Of a stretch of 47,105 nucleotides of DNA, positions 36,501-45,208 are shown in pieces. The translations under genes were made by a program, and so were the position numbers. Within the stretch, counting starts at the first letter, position 1. Every line of letters begins with the position of its first letter. The notes under the pieces were generated by a model. The model did not search any database. It was not told the origin of the DNA and saw only the letters and a list, made by a program, of their open reading frames with translations. Origin of the DNA: Acidiferrobacteraceae bacterium (GTDB lineage Bacteria; Pseudomonadota; Gammaproteobacteria; Arenicellales; UBA868); the NCBI GenBank assembly GCA_002724185.1, contig PBOB01000095.1, positions 1 to 47,105 of the forward strand, read 5' to 3'.

Positions 36501-37742
36501 CTAGGGTCTGTTTTTATAGGGAGAATGACTCGACAATATAGCTTGATACTCTTCAATATATCTTCGTTCCTGGTCGATATGCGTCCCAATCGCAGAAGCA
36601 AAATCTGGATGGCTGAGCCAATGTGCTGAGAAAACTGTTGTTGGCGTTAATCCTCGACTTAGTTTATGTTCACCTTGAGCGCCAGCCTCAAAGCTTGTTA
36701 ACTGATGTCTAATGCAGTAATCAATAGGCTGATAAAAGCAAGTCTCAAAGTGAAGATTTGGTAGAGTTTTTATTGAGCCCCAGTATCTTCCAAATAGTGC
36801 AGATTTGCCGCGTAAAAAGAAGGCAGACGCAATGTCAACTCCATGATGACTTGCTATAAGAAGTCTTACTTTGCTGGCCATTGTTTCTCCGACGCACCGA
36901 AAAAACTCTAAGTTCAAATAGGGAATCGCTGCATAGCCAGAAATAGTATTTTCGTAACATGAATAAAAGAAGCTCCAATCGTTTGGTGTTGCTTGGAATC
37001 CATCAAGCCATCTAAAAGTAATCTGATGGGAGTTTATGGTCTTACGCTCGCGTGCAATATTTTTTCTCTTTTTAGAATTTAGTTCAGAAAGAAAATCGGA
37101 AAAATCCGAGTACCCATGATTAGTCCAGTGGAATTGATTGGCCTTTCGAATAAAAAATCCTTTACTATTAAATGCTTCGTTATCTTCGTGTGTAGTGAAT
37201 AGTGAGTGAATAGAGGAGGCGGACTTATCTTTCGCGAGATCGTATGCGGCATTTATCAGATTGATTCTCGCTGCAGAACTATTTGTATCTGGATGAGAAA
37301 GCAATGAGATATTTGTGATTGGTGTAAAAGGTACAGCTAAAAGTAGCTTTGGATAATAAGTCAGGCCGGCCTGGCGATATGCATGCGCCCAGTTCCAGTC
37401 AAAGATATACTCTCCATAGGAATGGTACTTTAAGTAACAAGGGGCAGCTGCTAATAGTTGATTGTTGCCATATATAGCAAGATGGTTTGGTCGCCAGCCT
37501 GTACCTGTGCTAACACAGCCCGTATTTTCTAATGCAGAGAGAAACTGGTGCTGAAGCAAAGGCGAGTCAGCAGGCGCTAGCTCGTTCCATATTTCTGGTG
37601 GAATATCGTTGATAGAATTATGGATTGTGGCATAACCCTGTAAGCCTTTATCATTGCCTATATTAGGAGTAATGGGGACAGTGTTAAGACTATTTCTTTT
37701 TGGGGGTATGTTTTTTGAGCTCATTTTCAATCGTTGTCGCAC
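36501..37742 (-). CDS. FemAB/GNAT-like protein (peptidogalycan biosynthesis family, DUF482)
   Basis: This protein belongs to a broad bacterial family annotated as peptidogalycan biosynthesis or DUF482 and related to GNAT/FemAB acyltransferases. The real substrate is unknown. The frame starts at GTG 37742 (413 residues), but ATG 37724 (407 residues) is also possible. Recognisable pieces are the SPLLQHQFLSALE segment near residue 60, AAPCYLKYHSYGEYIFDWNW near 115, the basic KKRKNIARERK region near 228, and FEAGAQGEHKLSRG near 355, all family hallmarks. It is oriented divergently from nadE and their 5' ends overlap. No signal peptide is visible. Confidence 0.75.
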   Translation of the reverse strand: MRQRLKMSSKNIPPKRNSLNTVPITPNIGNDKGLQGYATIHNSINDIPPEIWNELAPADSPLLQHQFLSALENTGCVSTGTGWRPNHLAIYGNNQLLAAAPCYLKYHSYGEYIFDWNWAHAYRQAGLTYYPKLLLAVPFTPITNISLLSHPDTNSSAARINLINAAYDLAKDKSASSIHSLFTTHEDNEAFNSKGFFIRKANQFHWTNHGYSDFSDFLSELNSKKRKNIARERKTINSHQITFRWLDGFQATPNDWSFFYSCYENTISGYAAIPYLNLEFFRCVGETMASKVRLLIASHHGVDIASAFFLRGKSALFGRYWGSIKTLPNLHFETCFYQPIDYCIRHQLTSFEAGAQGEHKLSRGLTPTTVFSAHWLSHPDFASAIGTHIDQERRYIEEYQAILSSHSPYKNRP

Positions 37743-39328
37743 AGCTTAATTTTACTGTTGGTGATATTGCTGGAAATGCCGAACGTATTATCTATGCTAC
37801 CAAGCAAGCCAAGGAAGAGTTTCAGTCCGATTTGATTGTTTTTCCAGAGTTAGCTTTGACAGGATATCCTCCAGAGGATCTATTGTTCCGGGATGATTTT
37901 ATGGGTCAAACCGACCGCGAAGTAGATCGCATTGCGGCCGAAACATATGGAATTACCGTTGTACTGGGGCACCCGTCTAGATCCAGTGGTTTTCTTTATA
38001 ATGCCGCTTCAATTATTTTTGAAGGTCGGATTTTAGGCACATACCATAAACGTAAACTCCCCAACTATAGCGTGTTCGATGAGAAACGATATTTTACCTC
38101 TGGTGGAACACCCATGGTGGCTCGTGTTGGCGATTTCCGGATAGCAATTACGATTTGTGAAGATATTTGGCATGAGGGACCTGTTGAGGATTCGGCCGCG
38201 GAGGGCGCCGATATATTAATCAATATTAACGCGTCTCCATTCCATATAGATAAGGCAAGAGAGAGGGAAACAGAAGTTGTATGTGAGAAAGCACGACGCA
38301 ATCATATTCCTATTATCTATCTTAACTTAGTAGGAGGGCAGGATGAGTTAGTCTTTGACGGCGGATCGTTTGTTGTTGATGATGTTGGCCGTGTCACTCA
38401 GCGTGGCCATTTCTTCAAAGAAGAGCTTGTGCGGGTAGAGTTAAATCGGGAGGGCAATCCGATCCCGCAGAGCGTTTCAAATATTCCCCAGCTAGAAGAG
38501 AGCGTTTACGAAGCATTAGTAATTGGGGTAAGAGACTACGTTGTAAAGAATAGGTTCGAGAATGTGATTATTGGTTTATCGGGTGGGATTGATTCAGCAT
38601 TAACTTTAGCTATTGCTGTTGACTCCTTGGGATGTGATAGTGTGAAGGCAATTCTAATGCCCTCACGTTACACTCGTGAGATGAGTATTACTGATGCCAT
38701 AGCTCAGGCAGAGATGCTAGGTGTTGAATATAGTATTTTCGATATCGAGCCGTTGTACGAATTGTTTCTGAGTCAATTGAATTCTGTTGGTTCTGAGGGA
38801 AGCTCTAGCACTATGGAGGAAAATCTCCAGGCAAGAATTCGCGGTGTCATATTGATGGCGTTGTCTAACAAAACCGGTGCCATGGTGTTGTCAACTGGCA
38901 ATAAAAGCGAAATGGCTGTTGGATATTCAACCCTCTATGGTGATATGGTAGGGGGGTTTGCTGCCATTAAGGATGTTCCAAAGACCTTAGTTTATAAATT
39001 AGCTCGATATCGAAATGCCATAAGTAGCGCAATTCCCAAAAGGGTAATCGATAGGGCGCCGTCAGCCGAGCTATCCTTGAATCAGGAGGATATAGATACG
39101 TTACCGCCATATAATACCTTAGATTTTATATTGCAGGCATTTATAGAAGATGACCAGAGTATTGATAGTATTGTTTCTGCAGGGCCAGATAGAGATCTTG
39201 TCAATGATGTTGTAAAGCGTGTAAAGGCGAATGAATATAAGCGAAGACAGGCAGCTCCTGGTGTACGAATCAGTCAGCGCGCATTTGGTAGAGATCGTCG
39301 ATATCCAATAACCTCTGGTTTTGATTAA
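37715..39328 (+). CDS. nadE: Glutamine-dependent NAD+ synthetase
   Basis: This long-form NadE amidates nicotinate adenine dinucleotide using ammonia from its own glutaminase domain. Two TTG starts are possible: 37700, and 37715, which follows a GGGGG run (37702-37706) at eight bases and yields the family-like MSSFSIVVAQLN start (537 residues). I chose 37715. The nitrilase-type glutaminase triad is Glu45, Lys114 and Cys148 (FPELALTGYPPEDL, HKRKLPNY, CEDIWHEG). The synthetase PP-loop SGGIDSA lies at 289-295. An out-of-frame ATG at 37708 is too close to the G-run to compete. It converges on bamD with two bases between the stops. Confidence 0.95.
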   Translation: MSSFSIVVAQLNFTVGDIAGNAERIIYATKQAKEEFQSDLIVFPELALTGYPPEDLLFRDDFMGQTDREVDRIAAETYGITVVLGHPSRSSGFLYNAASIIFEGRILGTYHKRKLPNYSVFDEKRYFTSGGTPMVARVGDFRIAITICEDIWHEGPVEDSAAEGADILININASPFHIDKARERETEVVCEKARRNHIPIIYLNLVGGQDELVFDGGSFVVDDVGRVTQRGHFFKEELVRVELNREGNPIPQSVSNIPQLEESVYEALVIGVRDYVVKNRFENVIIGLSGGIDSALTLAIAVDSLGCDSVKAILMPSRYTREMSITDAIAQAEMLGVEYSIFDIEPLYELFLSQLNSVGSEGSSSTMEENLQARIRGVILMALSNKTGAMVLSTGNKSEMAVGYSTLYGDMVGGFAAIKDVPKTLVYKLARYRNAISSAIPKRVIDRAPSAELSLNQEDIDTLPPYNTLDFILQAFIEDDQSIDSIVSAGPDRDLVNDVVKRVKANEYKRRQAAPGVRISQRAFGRDRRYPITSGFD

Positions 39329-39330
39329 TA

Positions 39331-40083
39331 TCAATCGGTATCTTTTGATATGTAGATGCTGTTAGGGTAGCTGTTTTCTAGTACCCGTCGAGCATCTTTG
39401 CTCAATTCTTCTAGATTCAGGGCTTGATATGCTGCAATCATTACTGCAAGAGCTGGTTCGGTCTCAGTTGTCTCCGGATATTCTTCAACAACAAATCTAG
39501 CCCGATTAAGGGCCGCTATGTACGAGCCTTGTTGAAGATAGAATACTGCTATATTAATTTCTTGGCGTGCAAGTATATTTAGTAGCTCAGCCATTCGATT
39601 GGTTGAGTCATCTGCGTAATCGCTCGTTGGAAATAAGGTGACTAACTCATTAAATGCCTCAAATGATTTTTTTGCTGGTTCTGTATCAAACTTGCTGGGA
39701 TCTGATGGCGAGATGATATCTAGCATAGACGTAGAGGCGTTGAAAATAGATAAGGCACGTATGTAGTAGGCGTAGTCAATGTGAGGATGCGTTGGATGGG
39801 TCCGAATAAGGTCGCTCGCTAGAGAGATAGCAAGCTCAGGCTCACTGTTTTGGTAGTATGCGTATACTAGTTCCATCTGTGATTGCACAGCATACTTGCT
39901 GTATGGGTAATCTCGCTCTAACCTCTTATATAAGTTGATAGCTTCAATCCATTGTTCGCCATCTAATAGTGCTCGAGCGTTAGCATGCAATTCTTCCATT
40001 GTCCTATTATCGGATTTATTAACACTGGCGCATCCGACTATTATCATGGTGCTGATTATGAGAAGAATTGAGTATTGGCGCAT
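39331..40083 (-). CDS. bamD: Outer-membrane assembly lipoprotein BamD
   Basis: BamD is the essential lipoprotein partner of BamA that folds outer-membrane proteins. The 250-residue precursor has a signal ending in IVGC, giving lipidated Cys18. Tetratricopeptide-type helices follow: the ALLDGEQWIEAINLYKRLERDYP, YAYYQNSEPELAISLASDLIR and YPETTETEPALAVMIAAYQAL stretches. It is divergent from rluD, an arrangement shared with E. coli and many relatives. The stop lies two bases from the nadE stop, with only a 5-bp A+T-rich hairpin nearby, so the two convergent transcripts probably run past each other. Confidence 0.95.
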   Translation of the reverse strand: MRQYSILLIISTMIIVGCASVNKSDNRTMEELHANARALLDGEQWIEAINLYKRLERDYPYSKYAVQSQMELVYAYYQNSEPELAISLASDLIRTHPTHPHIDYAYYIRALSIFNASTSMLDIISPSDPSKFDTEPAKKSFEAFNELVTLFPTSDYADDSTNRMAELLNILARQEINIAVFYLQQGSYIAALNRARFVVEEYPETTETEPALAVMIAAYQALNLEELSKDARRVLENSYPNSIYISKDTD

Positions 40084-40154
40084 AATGATCTACTAGTTAG
40101 ATATAGGTGAATTATACTTCCCTGTTTGGTATGTCGCCTAAAAATAGAATTCAA

Positions 40155-41102
40155 ATGAACGAGCAGAGAATTATTCGAGCAGTAGTGCCCGAAACAGCTG
40201 CCGGGTTGCGACTGGATAAGGTGCTTGCCACGTTGTTTCAGCCATATTCTCGGTCCCAGTTACAGATATGGCTTCGCAATGGCTTGCTGATGATGGAGGG
40301 TTCAATTCCATCTCAAAGACAAATTGTGCAAGGTGGGGAGCATCTGACACTTATGGTTCCTGCGCCAAAAGACAATACATGGATGCCGCAATGTATAGAA
40401 CTCAAGATAGTGCATGAAGATAATGATATTGTTGTGATTGATAAGCCAGCTGGATTGGTTGTGCACCCAGGCGCTGGAAATCCAGATTCTACCCTCGCTA
40501 ACGCAATACTACATCGCTATCCAGAAACTTCCATGCTTCCACGTGCTGGGATCATACATCGTCTTGACAAAGAGACAACCGGCTTACTAGTGATTGCTAG
40601 AAATGAGGGCACGAGACAACGATTAATAGCCGATCTAGAAAATCGAAGCATTAAACGGGAGTATTTGGCATTAGTATACGGACGAGTTGTTGCGGGAGGT
40701 ACTATTGATAAGCCGATTGGTCGACATCGAAAAGATCGTCTTCGGATGGCTGTCTCTGACAAAGGGAAGGCTGCGATTACACATTTTAGAGTTGAGCGGC
40801 GCTATAAATATCATACGTTATTGAGAGTCATACTTGAAACCGGTAGGACGCACCAAATTCGTGTTCATCTCGCGGATAGCGGGTTACCAGTCATAGGGGA
40901 TCCGTTGTATGGTGGCCGTTTACGCATCCCGCCAGGCGCAGACTCTAAGATTATCGCGACACTGAGAGCATTTAAGCGACAGGCACTGCATGCAACCACC
41001 TTGGCAATTACTAATCCGGCTTCAGGTGAGACGCTACAGTGGACTAGTGAATTACCCGAGGATTTCATTATGTTAATTGAGGCTGTCAAGCAAACTGATT
41101 AA
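40155..41102 (+). CDS. rluD: 23S rRNA pseudouridine synthase RluD
   Basis: RluD makes pseudouridines at 1911, 1915 and 1917 in helix 69 of 23S rRNA. The frame is open from GTG 40107, but the family's S4-type N-terminus begins at ATG 40155 (MNEQRIIRAVVP leading to GLRLDKVLATLF), giving 315 residues. The catalytic aspartate is Asp138 in HRLDKETTGLLV. The KREYLALVYG and TGRTHQIRVHL motifs are present. No strong Shine-Dalgarno supports any of the candidate starts. pgeF follows after one base. Confidence 0.95.
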   Translation: MNEQRIIRAVVPETAAGLRLDKVLATLFQPYSRSQLQIWLRNGLLMMEGSIPSQRQIVQGGEHLTLMVPAPKDNTWMPQCIELKIVHEDNDIVVIDKPAGLVVHPGAGNPDSTLANAILHRYPETSMLPRAGIIHRLDKETTGLLVIARNEGTRQRLIADLENRSIKREYLALVYGRVVAGGTIDKPIGRHRKDRLRMAVSDKGKAAITHFRVERRYKYHTLLRVILETGRTHQIRVHLADSGLPVIGDPLYGGRLRIPPGADSKIIATLRAFKRQALHATTLAITNPASGETLQWTSELPEDFIMLIEAVKQTD

Positions 41103-41103
41103 T

Positions 41104-41850
41104 ATGAGCGCCATGAAAGAAAGAATTAGCGTTCAACAAGCAAAGTGGTCGGCACCGCCACACGTAAATGCAGTAACTACCTACAGATACGGTGGAGTAA
41201 GCCGGAATTCTTTTGGTAGTTTAAATTTGGCTTCTCATGTTGGAGACAACCATACCGCAGTTATAGAAAATCGTGCACGCTTATGTCGTTACATGGGATT
41301 AATTGAGGAGCCAATATGGTTAAATCAAGTGCATGGTTGTCGTGTAATTCAGGCTAATGTTGTTATGAGAGACGGAATAGCTGATGGAAGTTATACGACT
41401 CAAAACGGTATCATATGCGCTGTTTTGACTGCAGACTGCCTACCACTTTTCTTGACCGATACAGGCGGTACTATAGTATGTCTCCTCCACGTTGGTTGGC
41501 GTGGTCTGGTCGCAGGCATTATTGAGTCCGGCATAGCTGCTATTGATACAGAGCCAGCTAAGTTACTTGTTTGGCTGGGACCATGTATTAGAAAAGCTGC
41601 ATACATAGTTGGTGAGGATGTTAGAGAACAACTTATCCATAGTTTTCCCGAGCACACTACTGCGTTAAAAGAGATCAATGGGAAGTGGCGAGCAGACCTC
41701 GGAAAGATGGCGCAACAACGTCTAAACTCACTTGGAGTTACAGCGATTTGGGATAGTAGAAGTTGTACTTATACAGATGACAGTAGCTGGTTCTCTTATC
41801 GACGTCAGAAGCATTGTGGGAGGATGGCGTCCTTAATCTGGCTGGATTGA
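41104..41850 (+). CDS. pgeF: Peptidoglycan editing factor PgeF (YfiH family)
   Basis: PgeF is a cytoplasmic laccase-domain enzyme that prevents wrong amino acids from entering peptidoglycan precursors; members also show purine-nucleoside activity. ATG 41104 starts one base after the rluD stop and gives 248 residues. Signature segments are ADCLPLFL near residue 105, HVGWRGLVAGI near 130 and WLGPCIRKAAYIVGEDV near 160, containing the conserved Cys and His residues. The rluD-pgeF pair is conserved in gammaproteobacteria. In E. coli clpB follows; here a nucleotidyltransferase follows instead. Confidence 0.93.
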   Translation: MSAMKERISVQQAKWSAPPHVNAVTTYRYGGVSRNSFGSLNLASHVGDNHTAVIENRARLCRYMGLIEEPIWLNQVHGCRVIQANVVMRDGIADGSYTTQNGIICAVLTADCLPLFLTDTGGTIVCLLHVGWRGLVAGIIESGIAAIDTEPAKLLVWLGPCIRKAAYIVGEDVREQLIHSFPEHTTALKEINGKWRADLGKMAQQRLNSLGVTAIWDSRSCTYTDDSSWFSYRRQKHCGRMASLIWLD

Positions 41851-41924
41851 CCTGGCGAGTTATGTACGGCTAAAGTAATGTTTCTTGGAGACATTCCTGT
41901 TTTACAGGTAATTAAAGATATTTT

Positions 41925-43028
41925 ATGAAGGCAATGATATTAGCAGCTGGCAAAGGGACTCGCCTCGCACCTTTAACACACCAGATGCCAAAACCAATGA
42001 TTCCAGTTTTGGGAAAGCCTGTGATGGAGTATCTTGTTGAGCAACTCGCTCGGTGTGGCTTTAAGGAGATCATGGTCAATACTAGCCATCTCGGTTCCCA
42101 GATTGAGAGCTACTTTGGAGATGGTCGCCGTTGGGGGGTGGAAATCGGCTATTCGTTTGAAGGTCATATTAGTGATGGAGCAATAATCGCTGAACCTCTA
42201 GGATCGGCAGGAGGGATCCGGCGCGTGCAAGATTTTGCTAGATTTTTTGACGACACGTTTCTCGTAGTATGTGGAGATGCAGTGATTGATCTTGATCTGT
42301 CGGTGGTATTACGAAAACATTGGCAGTCTGGTGCTTCGGCAAGTGTTGTGGTTAGTGAGGTTCCTAGAGACAGAGTCAGCGATTATGGAGTTGTAGTCTG
42401 CAATCCGGAAGGGCGAGTAATTAATTTTGAAGAGAAGCCAAGCGCCAAAGAAGCGAACTCGAATCTCGTCAATTCTGGTATCTATATTTTTGAGCCAGAG
42501 ATCATTGACTATATACCTGCGGGTTTTGAGTACGATATCGGTGGTCAACTGTTTCCAGACCTCGTAGATAAGGAGGTTTTATTCAATGCTATATCAATTC
42601 CATTTAATTGGATTGATATAGGTCGACTAAGTGACTATTGGGAAGCAAATCAACTATTGATGCAGGGCAAATTGAAAGATATTCGCATGCCAGGAACAGA
42701 GGTGTTGCCGGGACTTTGGGCAGGTCTAAATGTCAACGTTGATTTTGATAGGATTCGTGCTGAAGGTCCAATCTATATTGGTTCGGCGGCTCAGGTAGAT
42801 GCTGGCTGTGAGATCATTGGTCCTACCTGGATTGGGCACGGATGTCATCTCGAATCAGGCGCTCGAATTTCGAGAAGCATTCTGTTTGAGTATAGTCGAA
42901 TTGGCTCCCAAGGTAGGGTTACTGAGGCGCTTGTGTTTGGGCGGAACTGTGTTGATAGAGAAGGAAATAATGTGAGCTTGTCAGAGGGTGATTTTGATTG
43001 GGTAGGTGATGCGCGCGATTATTCGTAA
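41925..43028 (+). CDS. Sugar-phosphate nucleotidyltransferase with C-terminal hexapeptide domain
   Basis: This 367-residue enzyme resembles mannose-1-phosphate guanylyltransferases and other NDP-sugar pyrophosphorylases (COG1208). The N-terminal catalytic domain has the nucleotide-binding loop AAGKGTRLAPLT (7-18), a PKPMIPV segment, the LGSAGGIRR loop and VCGDAVIDLDL, with its metal-binding aspartate. FEEKP and FNWIDIGRLSDYWEAN are also typical. The C-terminal third (about 255-345) is a left-handed beta-helix. The exact sugar cannot be read from sequence; mannose-1-phosphate or glucose-1-phosphate are most likely. It follows pgeF after 74 bases on the same strand. Confidence 0.82.
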   Translation: MKAMILAAGKGTRLAPLTHQMPKPMIPVLGKPVMEYLVEQLARCGFKEIMVNTSHLGSQIESYFGDGRRWGVEIGYSFEGHISDGAIIAEPLGSAGGIRRVQDFARFFDDTFLVVCGDAVIDLDLSVVLRKHWQSGASASVVVSEVPRDRVSDYGVVVCNPEGRVINFEEKPSAKEANSNLVNSGIYIFEPEIIDYIPAGFEYDIGGQLFPDLVDKEVLFNAISIPFNWIDIGRLSDYWEANQLLMQGKLKDIRMPGTEVLPGLWAGLNVNVDFDRIRAEGPIYIGSAAQVDAGCEIIGPTWIGHGCHLESGARISRSILFEYSRIGSQGRVTEALVFGRNCVDREGNNVSLSEGDFDWVGDARDYS

Positions 43029-43078
43029 AAGGAGATTGTGTAATTTATCAGAGCATCAAGATTTAGCCCATGTCCTAT

Positions 43079-44959
43079 CTAGCCGCCTAGTAAACTGATT
43101 TTGCCTAGAAGTTGATTGACTCGCGAGACATAAGCAGCTGGTTCTGGGAGTGAAGCACCTTCACTTAACATTGCTTGCTCAAACAGTACAAAAGTCCAGT
43201 TTTCAAGTTGTTCGTGATCAGGAGAAAGTTGTCGTACCAATGGATGCTCTGCATTGATCTCCAAGATAGGCATAAATTTCGGCGATTGCTGACCCATCTG
43301 TTGCAGTATCCGTTCAAGATTAGCACCAATATCTTGGTCATCTGCGACAAGGCATGCTGGAGAATCTGTCAGTCTCTGACTAATCTTGACTTCCTTGACT
43401 CGCTCACCAAGCAATTCTTGCATTCTCGATATTAAATCCGATAAATCAGGTTTATCTTGCTTGCTATCTTTATCATTGTCTTGTGTGTTCAGGTAATCAA
43501 GATCTAGACCTCCCTTCGCAACTGATTTGAGCATTTTCCCGTCGTACTCGGGCATGGATGACACGAGCCATTCATCCACGGGATCTGTTAGAAGTAAAAC
43601 TTCAATATTGTTTTTTTGAAATACTTCTAGGTGTGGCGACGTACGTGCCATATTTTGTGAGTCAGCGGTAATAAAGAAGATTTCTTTTTGTTTCATAGCC
43701 ATTCTCTTGACGTAATCATCAAGAGAAACATTCTGCGTATCACTGGGAGAGTGCGTACTATTGAATCTTAGTAATTTTGTTAAGGCTGTCTTATTGTCGC
43801 TGTCTTCTACTATACCTTCTTTTATGACTTGTCCATATTCGTTCCACAGATTTTGGTATTTATCGGATTCCTTGTCAGAGATCCTCTGCAACTCTGTCAA
43901 TATCTTTTTTGTGGATGCGGATTTAATCCGATCAATATCACGATTGCTTTGCAAGAACTCTCTTGAAACGTTTAGAGGCAAATCACTTGCATCGACAACT
44001 CCACGAACAAATCGAAGATAATTAGGCATGAGATGTTTAGAGTCGTCTAGTATAAATATACGACGGACGTACAGATTAATGCCATGCCTTCGCTCCCGGT
44101 CAAATAGGTCAAAAGGTGCTTTTGCGGGAATGAAAAAGAGTGTGCTGTATTCTATATTTCCTTCGACACGGTTATGTAGTGTTACAAGTGGGGCTTCCGA
44201 GTCGTAGCTTAACGTCGAGTAAAATTGTTTATATTCATCTTCTGATACCTCATTGCGGGGTCGCGCCCATATGGGTGCTCCCTTGTTGACTCGCTCCCAT
44301 TCATCTTCAGTATCCTTTTTTAGCATATTTATTGGAAATGAGATGTGGTCTGAATATCGTTCAATAATATTACGTATACGCAATGAGTCAGCAAATTCGT
44401 TGGCTTCGTTCTTCAGTCTTAAGGTGATCTGGGTTCCACGTCTATCATCTTCTATTGTTTCTAGGGTGTATTCTCCACTGCCATCTGATGACCATCGGAT
44501 GCTATGGCCATTATTGGTGCTAGCATGCTTGGTGATAAGTTCCACATGGTCCGCAACAAGAAAGACAGAATAGAAGCCAACACCAAATTGTCCGATTAGT
44601 TGTGTGTCTTCAGTTTTCTTTTGAGATAAAGAGTTCAAGAATTGCTTCGTACCAGATCGAGCAATCGTTCCAATATTTGCAATAACGTCCTCTTTGCTCA
44701 TCCCGATACCGTTGTCTCGAACAGTGATTGTTTTATCTTTGTCGTTTAGACTAACCTCGATTGATAATTGATCACCCTCATCGATCAAGCCTTTATCAGT
44801 GAGCGCTTCAAATCGCAATCGATCACATGCGTCAGAAGCATTCGAGATCAATTCCCTAAGGAAGATTTCTTTATTCGAATAAAGTGAGTGAATCATGAGG
44901 TGCAGTAGCTGCTGCACCTCTGTCTCAAAATTGTGCGTTTCTTTGGATTCGACGGGCAT
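43079..44959 (-). CDS. htpG: Molecular chaperone HtpG (Hsp90)
   Basis: HtpG is the bacterial Hsp90 chaperone. The open frame begins at GTG 44971, but ATG 44959, with AGAGG eleven bases upstream, gives 626 residues starting with MPVESKETHNFETEVQQLL. The ATP-binding N-terminal domain contains ELISNASDA, DNGIGMSKEDV and FGVGFYSVFLVAD. The middle domain has RGVVDASDLPLNVSREFLQ, and the C-terminal dimerisation domain ends in the conserved SEGASLPEPAAYVSRVNQLL. A very clear heat-shock promoter lies upstream. Confidence 0.97.
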   Translation of the reverse strand: MPVESKETHNFETEVQQLLHLMIHSLYSNKEIFLRELISNASDACDRLRFEALTDKGLIDEGDQLSIEVSLNDKDKTITVRDNGIGMSKEDVIANIGTIARSGTKQFLNSLSQKKTEDTQLIGQFGVGFYSVFLVADHVELITKHASTNNGHSIRWSSDGSGEYTLETIEDDRRGTQITLRLKNEANEFADSLRIRNIIERYSDHISFPINMLKKDTEDEWERVNKGAPIWARPRNEVSEDEYKQFYSTLSYDSEAPLVTLHNRVEGNIEYSTLFFIPAKAPFDLFDRERRHGINLYVRRIFILDDSKHLMPNYLRFVRGVVDASDLPLNVSREFLQSNRDIDRIKSASTKKILTELQRISDKESDKYQNLWNEYGQVIKEGIVEDSDNKTALTKLLRFNSTHSPSDTQNVSLDDYVKRMAMKQKEIFFITADSQNMARTSPHLEVFQKNNIEVLLLTDPVDEWLVSSMPEYDGKMLKSVAKGGLDLDYLNTQDNDKDSKQDKPDLSDLISRMQELLGERVKEVKISQRLTDSPACLVADDQDIGANLERILQQMGQQSPKFMPILEINAEHPLVRQLSPDHEQLENWTFVLFEQAMLSEGASLPEPAAYVSRVNQLLGKISLLGG

Positions 44960-45012
44960 TACGTTGTACACCTCTGGGATTTCGAATAATTTGAGTCGGC
45001 TACGAACCCCAA

Positions 45013-45040
45013 AAATGGGGTCGATCTTTAGGATATCAAG
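45013..45040 (-). promoter_or_regulatory. Sigma-32-type promoter of htpG
   Basis: Read on the minus strand the sequence is CTTGATA (45040-45034), 13 bases, then CCCCATTT (45020-45013). The sigma-32 consensus is CTTGAAA, 11-15 bases, CCCCATNT, so the match is nearly perfect. Transcription would begin near 45006 and give a leader of about 47 bases before ATG 44959. Confidence 0.85.
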
Positions 45041-45071
45041 AATTTAGATGAAAAAGACAAAAAAAACCAAT

Positions 45072-45100
45072 TTCTTAGACGCAGTATTTTTCGGTAAAAT
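45072..45100 (+). promoter_or_regulatory. Probable promoter of the tRNA group
   Basis: A -10 element TAAAAT lies at 45095-45100, 12 bases ahead of the tRNA-Pro gene. At 17 bases upstream is a weak -35 TTCTTA (45072-45077). An A-rich stretch at about 45050-45068 could act as an UP element. Transcription would start just before tRNA-Pro and diverge from htpG. Confidence 0.5.
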
Positions 45101-45112
45101 GGAGGCATAGCA

Positions 45113-45189
<77 letters not shown>

Positions 45190-45208
45190 TCTAATTAGGT
45201 GCAGTGTT

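Noticed and set aside
37708-37749. Thirteen-codon out-of-frame ATG reading frame at the nadE start, considered as a regulatory leader peptide
   Set aside because: The ATG is one base from the GGGGG run, too close for initiation; the TTG at 37715 is better spaced.
45006-45021. ACCCCA-AAAA-TGGGGT hairpin considered as an RNA thermometer for htpG
   Set aside because: It coincides with the sigma-32 -10 element and the expected start point, so most of it would not be transcribed.
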